Source: an uncultured Lachnospiraceae bacterium (GTDB lineage: Bacteria; Bacillota; Clostridia; Lachnospirales; Lachnospiraceae). From it: a stretch of DNA of 5,905 nt. Under the pieces are notes generated by a model. It had not been told where the DNA came from, made no database searches, and was given only the letters and a program-made list of their open reading frames with translations. Below, one piece after another: positions 1-5,905 of the stretch. Within the stretch, counting starts at the first letter, position 1, and every line of letters begins with the position of its first letter. The DNA is taken from contig CAMPBP010000093.1 in the NCBI GenBank assembly GCA_946639085.1, positions 1 through 5,905 on the forward strand. The letters are read 5' to 3'. A program made the position numbers and the translations under genes.

Positions 1-1939
<1,939 letters not shown>

Positions 1940-1948
1940 CTAAATCAA

Positions 1949-3697
1949 TTACGCCTCTTGTCTGTGTTTCTTTTCAAACTGCTTTAAGTAAGCGTCGGTA
2001 GCACGACAGATCTCCTGCTTGTCTATATCTTCAAGTCTTCCCGTGGAATCGATCCTTGCAAGAAGATTTGAATTGTGTTCTTTAATGTAATCCAAAGCTC
2101 CCTTTATGAAGCTCTTTACATCTTTTTTGTTTACGGTCTTAAACCGTGTATACTGCGCGATCGTGAGCATGAGCACTTCGTCGCAGTGAGAATAGGGATG
2201 ATTCTGGGGCTGTTTTAACATCTCCATGATACCGTTACCGTAGCTTAACTGGTTCTTGGTAGCCTCATCCATATCCGTGGCAAACTGTGTGAACACTTCC
2301 ATTTCCCTGAACTGCGCAAGATCGAGTCGGATCGATCCGGCAGCTTTCTTCATCGCCTTTGTCTGGGCGTCACCGCCTACACGGGATACGGAAAGTCCGA
2401 CGTTTACCGCGGGACGCTGTCCTGCGAAGAAAAGATCCGTTTCAAGGAATATCTGTCCGTCGGTAATGGAAATGATATTTGTAGGAATATATGCCGATAC
2501 GTCGCCTTCCTGAGTCTCAACTATGGGAAGTGCGGTCATCGAACCGCCGCCCAGTTCGTCGCTTAAGTGAGCCGATCTTTCAAGCAGTCTTGAATGAAGA
2601 TAGAAAACGTCTCCGGGATAAGCTTCACGTCCGGGGCTTCTTTCAAGAAGCAAACTTATGGAACGGTATGCAACGGCATGTTTCGTAAGGTCGTCGTAGA
2701 TTATAAGTACGTCCTGACCTCTGTTCATGAAAAACTCCGCCAAAGCGCAGCCCGCGTAAGGAGCGATATACTGCATGGATGGCGTGTCGGCTGCGGAAGC
2801 GCTTAAGACTACTGTATAATCCATTGCTCCGCTTTTCTTTAAAGTATCGCAAAGTCTTGCAACCAGACTGGATTTCTGTCCGATGGCAACGTAAATACAT
2901 ATTACGTTCTGACCTTTTTGATTGATTATCGTATCGGTGGCGATAGACGTTTTACCGGTCTGTCGGTCACCGATTATAAGCTCACGCTGTCCTCTTCCGA
3001 TGGGGAACATCGAATCGATGGAAAGAATGCCCGTCTGAATGGGCTCGTTTACAGGCTGCCTGTCAAGAATGCCCGGTGCGGGACTCTCGATCGGTCTGTA
3101 ACCTTCCTTTACTATCTTACCCTGTCCGTCTATGGGAACACCCAGGGCGTTTATGACACGTCCCAAAAAGGCATCGCCCACGGGAATACCTGCGGTCTTG
3201 CCGGTTCTCTTAACGCTGCTTCCGGCCTTTATGCATTCGTCGTCATCAAAAAGAATACATCCTATCTCATCGGGGCGAAGATCAAGCGCCATACCTCTCG
3301 TTCCGTCTTCGAAAAGAAGTATCTCACCGTATGTCGCGTGTCTTAAGCCTTTGATGGTAACGATTCCGTCGCCGACGGTTAGCACCTCGCCTATTTCCTC
3401 AGCAAGTGCAGCCGGTGTCCAGTCGCTTAACTTATCTTTAATGAGCGGGATGATGTCGTCACTTGAAGATACACCCGATACAAGCTCTTTTAACTGCTTT
3501 AATCTGCCCGACGTACTCCAGTCGTATATCTTCTCACCGATCTTTAACGCAAAACCGCCGGGATACTTGTCGCTTTTCTCCCAAACGATCTCAAGGTCGG
3601 TTCCCACCGCCTCTTTTATGAACTTATGTAAACTATTCTTTTGTACCTCACTTGGTTCCGATTCCGCAAAGAGGTACGCTTTGTTAGTTTCAGTCAT
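1949..3697 (-). CDS. atpA: ATP synthase F1 subunit alpha with N-terminal delta C-terminal-domain fusion
   Basis: Non-catalytic nucleotide-binding subunit of F1, here 582 residues against the usual ~500-510. Residues from about 75 on are a normal alpha: beta-barrel domain with GEVLTVGDGIVTIKGL (103-118), P-loop GDRQTGKT at 243-250 (169-176 in E. coli, an offset of 74), Walker B region DVLIIYDDL (329-337) and the interface Arg in SVSRVGGDAQTK at 439. Residues 1-74 are not alpha-like and match the C-terminal domain of delta/OSCP: a helix after SEPSEVQ, then PGGFALKIG and IYDWSTSGRLKQL, corresponding to the delta pattern GG.v.r.GD.viDgSv.grL..L. The ATG at 3697 is supported by AAGGAAG (3710-3704) six bases upstream and by an 8-base overlap with the atpF stop (ATGACTGA), so the extension is probably translated. 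atpH is normally located between atpF and atpA, so the fusion probably arose by loss of the 5' part of atpH and joining of its 3' part to atpA (inference). Confidence 0.97.
   Translation of the reverse strand: MTETNKAYLFAESEPSEVQKNSLHKFIKEAVGTDLEIVWEKSDKYPGGFALKIGEKIYDWSTSGRLKQLKELVSGVSSSDDIIPLIKDKLSDWTPAALAEEIGEVLTVGDGIVTIKGLRHATYGEILLFEDGTRGMALDLRPDEIGCILFDDDECIKAGSSVKRTGKTAGIPVGDAFLGRVINALGVPIDGQGKIVKEGYRPIESPAPGILDRQPVNEPIQTGILSIDSMFPIGRGQRELIIGDRQTGKTSIATDTIINQKGQNVICIYVAIGQKSSLVARLCDTLKKSGAMDYTVVLSASAADTPSMQYIAPYAGCALAEFFMNRGQDVLIIYDDLTKHAVAYRSISLLLERSPGREAYPGDVFYLHSRLLERSAHLSDELGGGSMTALPIVETQEGDVSAYIPTNIISITDGQIFLETDLFFAGQRPAVNVGLSVSRVGGDAQTKAMKKAAGSIRLDLAQFREMEVFTQFATDMDEATKNQLSYGNGIMEMLKQPQNHPYSHCDEVLMLTIAQYTRFKTVNKKDVKSFIKGALDYIKEHNSNLLARIDSTGRLEDIDKQEICRATDAYLKQFEKKHRQEA
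3476..3697 (-). other. Delta/OSCP C-terminal-like domain at the N-terminus of alpha (residues 1-74)
   Basis: This is the part of the alpha reading frame with no counterpart in ordinary alpha subunits. Compared by eye with the last ~70 residues of E. coli delta, it keeps the order strand, helix (about residues 16-31), strand LEIVWE, the GGFALKIG turn, IYDWS in place of the common viDgS, and a final helix GRLKQLKELV. In ordinary delta this domain binds the C-terminal end of subunit b. The six-helix N-terminal domain of delta, about 105 residues long, is absent, and there is no room for it between atpF and atpA. Assignment rests on pattern comparison, not a profile search. Confidence 0.85.
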
Positions 3698-4169
3698 TGG
3701 TTGCTTCCTTCTTTACGGCATTGGCAAATGATTCGTAAGGATCGCCCTTTTGTACGATCTCCTCGGCTGCCTTCGAAACATATGCCTCGATCTCCTGTTT
3801 GGCGGCAAGAACGTTTCTTTCACGCTCAAACTCGCCTGTCTTTCTGGCTCTTTCAATTATGTCCGCAGCCTCTTCTTTGGCGTGCTTTATAATCTCATCA
3901 CGCTTGTTCATGGCTTCGGTCACTGCCTCGTTTTGTTTCTTCGCTATCTCGTCATCGAGAAGCGAGAGTTTGTTTTCATAAAGTACCTTTGCGTCTTCCG
4001 CACTCTTAAGATTGTCTTTTGCTTCCTTGTCGATGTCTTCGTAATATTTCTTGCGATCGTCCATAAACTTCTTTATGGGTGTATAAAGAAGAAAATACGA
4101 AATGCCAAACAAAAGCACAAAATTGAACATATGCAGAAGAATCTGCTGTACATTGATATTTAACGGCAT
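3690..4169 (-). CDS. atpF: ATP synthase Fo subunit b
   Basis: Peripheral stalk subunit that anchors in the membrane and holds F1 static against the rotor. The product is 159 residues. It has one N-terminal membrane helix (about 9-29, ILLHMFNFVLLFGISYFLLY), the following PIKKFMDDRK, and then a long charged helix or coiled coil (about 36-140) rich in Lys, Glu, Asp and Ala. The C-terminus (QKGDPYESFANAVKKEATND) resembles only loosely the end of standard b proteins. The start is set at the ATG 4169-4167 because GGAGG (4180-4176) lies six bases upstream. An in-frame ATG at 4202 would add eleven residues (GPIPGPWRTD-type sequence) that encode the Shine-Dalgarno site and hairpin and is rejected. The gene overlaps atpA by 8 bases. 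Only one b gene is present, so a homodimeric stalk is expected. Its C-terminus would normally contact delta, here probably the domain fused to alpha. Confidence 0.95.
   Translation of the reverse strand: MPLNINVQQILLHMFNFVLLFGISYFLLYTPIKKFMDDRKKYYEDIDKEAKDNLKSAEDAKVLYENKLSLLDDEIAKKQNEAVTEAMNKRDEIIKHAKEEAADIIERARKTGEFERERNVLAAKQEIEAYVSKAAEEIVQKGDPYESFANAVKKEATND
3704..3710 (-). promoter_or_regulatory. Shine-Dalgarno site of the fused atpA
   Basis: AAGGAAG on the minus strand, six bases before the ATG at 3697. It supports initiation upstream of the delta-like domain rather than at an internal alpha start, and so supports the fusion being made as one polypeptide. Confidence 0.75.
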
Positions 4170-4175
4170 GTCTGT

Positions 4176-4180
4176 CCTCC
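4176..4180 (-). promoter_or_regulatory. Shine-Dalgarno site fixing the atpF start
   Basis: GGAGG on the minus strand, six bases before the ATG at 4169. It lies inside the longer in-frame ORF that could begin at 4202, so it decides in favour of the shorter 159-residue protein. Confidence 0.85.
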
Positions 4181-4182
4181 AC

Positions 4183-4199
4183 GGACCGGGTATCGGTCC
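4183..4199 (-). promoter_or_regulatory. Intercistronic hairpin between atpE and atpF
   Basis: A perfect six-base GC-rich inverted repeat, GGACCG and CGGTCC with a five-base loop, lies in the 61-base atpE-atpF gap and ends two bases before the atpF GGAGG site. No T-run follows it, so it is not a Rho-independent terminator. The 3' arm could instead pair through GTCC with a GGAC that overlaps the ribosome site, giving a weaker alternative stem. Possible roles are protecting the 3' end of the highly needed atpE message or tuning atpF translation; both are inference. Confidence 0.5.
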
Positions 4200-4230
4200 C
4201 ATTAGTTATGCTTAAATTCGGTGCTTTTTC

Positions 4231-4584
4231 CTACAATACGAATACGACAAGTATTGCTACGATCAAAGCGTAAATAACTACCGTCTCCACAAATACAAGA
4301 CCAAGCATCATCGTTGTACGAAGCTTCCCTTCGGCCTCGGGCTGTCTTGCGATACCGTCAGCGGTCTTGGAGATTACCATACCCATTGCGATGGCACCTG
4401 CAGCAGCGGCAAGGCCGATTGCGATGGCTGCGGCATAAGCCTTTGCCGATGTGGTGTTTGCTTCGCTCTCTTCCGTAATGGCCGTCTCTTCGGGAGCCGC
4501 GTATGCTTTAACGGGCTTGCCGATAAGTCCCGCAAACAAAACTACTGCCAACAAAACTGCAAAATATTTTACAAATCTTTTCAT
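4231..4584 (-). CDS. atpE: ATP synthase Fo subunit c with signal-peptide-like N-terminus
   Basis: Subunit of the rotor ring that carries H+ or Na+ through the membrane. The product is 117 residues against the usual 70-90. Residues 1-29 look like a secretion signal: MKRFVK, a hydrophobic stretch FAVLLAVVLFAGLIG, and AYA|A at 27-30 as a possible cleavage site. An acidic linker (31-45) follows, then the two-helix hairpin. Helix 1 (about 48-74) is Ala-rich, with AxAxAxG (62-68) where GxGxGxG is usual. The polar loop is ARQPEAEG (79-86). Helix 2 has the ion-binding Glu at 100 in VETVVIY. Cleavage at 29 would leave 88 residues, near the normal size. Relative to Na+-binding c subunits, Thr101 and Tyr105 are kept, but the helix 1 Gln/Glu is Met67 and a Thr is Val102, so H+ is more likely (inference). 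GGAGG at 4598-4594 lies nine bases before the ATG with A-rich sequence upstream, consistent with strong translation. Confidence 0.96.
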   Translation of the reverse strand: MKRFVKYFAVLLAVVLFAGLIGKPVKAYAAPEETAITEESEANTTSAKAYAAAIAIGLAAAAGAIAMGMVISKTADGIARQPEAEGKLRTTMMLGLVFVETVVIYALIVAILVVFVL

Positions 4585-4626
4585 ATCAATTAACCTCCGG
4601 GGATTCTGTGTTTTATTTTGTACCGA

Positions 4627-5481
4627 CTATGCTTCGAAGTCGGCTGTGATCTCTTCGTTATTGCTTTCTTTTTCTTTTTTCTCTTTATGATGAACTTCGG
4701 ATACTTCTCCGTAGAACAATGAGGTGAGCATCGTCAAAACGTATGCCTGTATAAGCGCATGCAAAAGGGTGAACATCACTCCCACAAGTACCGGAACCAC
4801 AAAGCTCACCGCCATGTAGTAATATACAAGCTCCGTAACCAGGGCACCGCTTAGAAGCGCACCGAAAAGTCGGAAACTCATGGAAAGAGGAAGTGAGAAA
4901 TCCTTTAAGGTAAGAAGAACACCTTTAAACTTATTGCCTGCGATTCCTCCCGACATTATGACCGCGTAAGACATAACACCCATTGCGATCGCTCCGTTTA
5001 TGTCCGCAAGCGGCGCCGGCAACGCGGCAACTCATCCCGACGTCGTCGGAACCTGTATACCGAACAGTTCAAAGATCGTTCCGATGAAAATATATGCTCC
5101 CGCGGTAAATATATATACACCGAGGAACTTGTTACGATGGGGGCTGTTGGCGTTGGCAAGATCGTCAAATATCCCTACCGCTTTTTCCAAAAGCAGCTGA
5201 AACTTTCCCGGTATCATAGTAAAACGCGGCACAAAGAAAATTCTTACGATCAGCGCAAATACAAGAAATACCGCAGTCACCGCATAAGCACTTATAAGTC
5301 CCGGGTTTACATCCAAAAGCCCGAAGAAACTTACTTTTATGTGTTCATGCAAAACAGCGTCTTTCATGACTTCTCGTATGGGCTCTTCCTCGTGGGAATG
5401 GGTTAACACTATCCCGACCAAAAGACCGATGAGAATAACGCCGAAAATTATGCCGCTTACAAGTTTTCTTTTCTTACTCAT
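4627..5481 (-). pseudogene. atpB: ATP synthase Fo subunit a, interrupted by an in-frame TGA
   Basis: Stator channel subunit of Fo, which passes ions to and from the c-ring. One frame runs from the ATG at 5481 to TAG at 4629-4627 (284 codons) but contains TGA at codon 150 (5034-5032). The first part (149 residues) has an N-terminal hydrophobic segment (7-27), then a membrane helix near 61-84 (LISAYAVTAVFLVFALIVRIF) and another near 119-140. The second part resumes with VAALPAPLADING, matching the conserved PPTADIN region, and holds the essential Arg at 204 (FRLFGA) and IQAYVLTMLTSLF (Gln245). Both halves are well conserved in the same frame, so a single substitution such as CGA to TGA or a sequencing error fits better than decay. 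The start at 5481 is preferred over the ATG at 5487 because GAAAGG (5495-5490) is eight bases from the former and only two from the latter. A restart at ATG 4983 or TTG 5022 is conceivable, but neither half alone should work as subunit a. Confidence 0.88.
5032..5034 (-). other. In-frame TGA stop within atpB
   Basis: TGA at codon 150, between TTSG and VAALPAP. The reading frame on both sides is the same and both sides are recognisable subunit a. The Trp codons I checked in atpA and atpD are TGG, and no other gene has an internal TGA, which argues for the standard bacterial code. Confidence 0.9.
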
Positions 5482-5489
5482 AAGCATTG

Positions 5490-5495
5490 CCTTTC
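5490..5495 (-). promoter_or_regulatory. Shine-Dalgarno site deciding the atpB start
   Basis: GAAAGG on the minus strand, with eight bases to the ATG at 5481 and two to the ATG at 5487. The spacing favours MSKKRKL as the true N-terminus. Confidence 0.65.
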
Positions 5496-5516
5496 ATGAT
5501 ACATTTATATTTATTC

Positions 5517-5543
5517 ATAATACTACAAAATGATAATTAACAA
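5517..5543 (-). promoter_or_regulatory. Possible promoter of the atp operon
   Basis: The gap between the upstream terminator and atpB is strongly AT-rich. On the minus strand TTGTTA (5543-5538) and TATTAT (5522-5517) resemble -35 and -10 boxes, but the 15-base spacing is short. A TATAAAT at 5509-5503 is an alternative -10 without a good -35. A promoter is expected here because a terminator separates atpB from the gene upstream. The exact boxes are uncertain. Confidence 0.35.
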
Positions 5544-5571
5544 TAGTAAAAATGTGCATAAAAAAACGCAC

Positions 5572-5601
5572 AAAAAAGTCGCCGCAGTTGACTGCGACGA
5601 C
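5572..5601 (-). terminator. Rho-independent terminator after the flotillin-like gene
   Basis: On the minus strand a ten-base-pair stem, GTCGTCGCAG with CTGCGGCGAC (one G-U pair) around a four-base loop (5591-5588), is followed at once by six T residues and, after five bases, seven more. It starts 13 bases past the flotillin-like stop codon. It should end that transcript and make the atp operon an independent unit. A second small inverted repeat (TGTGC/GCACA, 5572-5553) surrounds the second T-run. Confidence 0.9.
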
Positions 5602-5614
5602 CTTTTGTTATCCT

Positions 5615-5905
5615 TTATTCCTCGGTAGTTTCTTCGGAATCGGTTGCTGCCTTAACGGCTGCCTGTGTTGCGACTGCTTTCGCTACGTCGCCCGATTCGT
5701 CGTTTATACCCGAAATATTGATGTTACGTGTTACTTTTGCATCGTATGTCTGAGCCTTCATAACCTCTACGATATCAAGTCCGGTAACTTCTTTGACCGT
5801 TTCCATGGTTCGTGCGAGTACGTTGGGTACGTAGCTTCCTACGCTTCCCACACCCGAATCACCGTTTCCGCTGTCGATGATGGTAACCTTATCAATATTT
5901 TCCAG
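5615..5905 (-). CDS. C-terminal end of a flotillin/SPFH-like membrane protein (partial)
   Basis: The last 96 codons of a gene whose start lies beyond the right edge of the window; the frame is open to the edge and ends with TAA at 5617-5615. It begins LENIDKVTIIDSGNGDSG, which resembles the flotillin C-terminal pattern (l..IdkItiiD.G.G), followed by a helix with VLARTMETVKEVTGLDIVEVM and a low-complexity Ala/Thr/Glu tail (SEETTEE). Flotillins are SPFH scaffold proteins of membrane microdomains in bacteria. No SPFH domain is visible here, so the call depends on the tail pattern alone. The terminator after it suggests it is not co-transcribed with atp. Confidence 0.68.
   Translation of the reverse strand: MENIDKVTIIDSGNGDSGVGSVGSYVPNVLARTMETVKEVTGLDIVEVMKAQTYDAKVTRNINISGINDESGDVAKAVATQAAVKAATDSEETTEE

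Noticed and set aside
3132..3731. A 199-codon open frame on the plus strand opposite atpA
   Set aside because: It is antisense to a strongly conserved alpha gene, has no recognisable domain and low-complexity Ser/Pro content typical of a shadow frame. Other plus-strand frames (for example 298-615, 1478-1987, 2918-3346) are rejected for the same reason.
4170..4202. Upstream ATG at 4202 as the start of atpF
   Set aside because: The added residues encode the hairpin and the GGAGG site itself, and there is no good ribosome site before 4202.
5005..5034. TGA in atpB as a selenocysteine codon, since GC-rich palindromic sequence (GCCGGCGCCG) follows it
   Set aside because: Subunit a is not a known selenoprotein, no redox Cys is expected there, and the downstream sequence does not form a clear bacterial SECIS stem with the usual loop.
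5037..5049. Small inverted repeat CCGAC/GTCGG next to the atpB stop
   Set aside because: Five-base stem with a three-base loop inside coding sequence and upstream of the stop; expected by chance in GC-rich codons and without a T-run.

Overview
The window is almost entirely an F-type (F1Fo) ATP synthase operon on the minus strand. Transcription runs from high to low coordinates in the order atpB (subunit a), atpE (c), atpF (b), atpA (alpha), atpG (gamma), atpD (beta). atpD leaves the window at base 1, and the usual last gene (atpC, epsilon) would lie beyond it. Strong GGAGG-type Shine-Dalgarno sites, moderate GC content and the protein sequences suggest a Firmicute of the class Clostridia, perhaps Lachnospiraceae. 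That placement is judged from sequence resemblance only.

Layout from the upstream (right) end: 5615-5905 is the 3' end of a flotillin/SPFH-like gene, closed by a Rho-independent terminator at about 5572-5601. A short AT-rich gap (5482-5571) probably carries the atp promoter. Then come atpB (4627-5481, interrupted by an in-frame TGA), atpE (4231-4584, with a signal-peptide-like N-terminus), a 61-base gap with a small hairpin, atpF (3690-4169), atpA (1949-3697), atpG (1028-1939) and partial atpD (1-1031). From atpF onward the genes overlap or lie within 9 bases, which implies translational coupling. No gap above 300 bases lacks a gene.

The main oddity is that there is no atpH (delta) between atpF and atpA, where it normally sits. 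Instead alpha is 582 residues long and its first ~74 residues look like the C-terminal, b-binding domain of delta/OSCP, joined directly to an otherwise normal alpha. The delta N-terminal helical bundle, which normally caps the alpha N-termini, is not encoded here. This suggests a peripheral stalk in which b attaches to a module covalently built into alpha, possibly present three times per F1.

Other notable points are an in-frame stop in atpB that separates its first half from the essential Arg half, a c subunit with a signal-like leader and an Ala-rich (AxAxAxG) first helix, and unusual residues next to the essential Arg of subunit a. Together a, c and b form the membrane Fo part, alpha, beta and gamma the F1 motor, and the fused delta-like domain is the probable joint between them.
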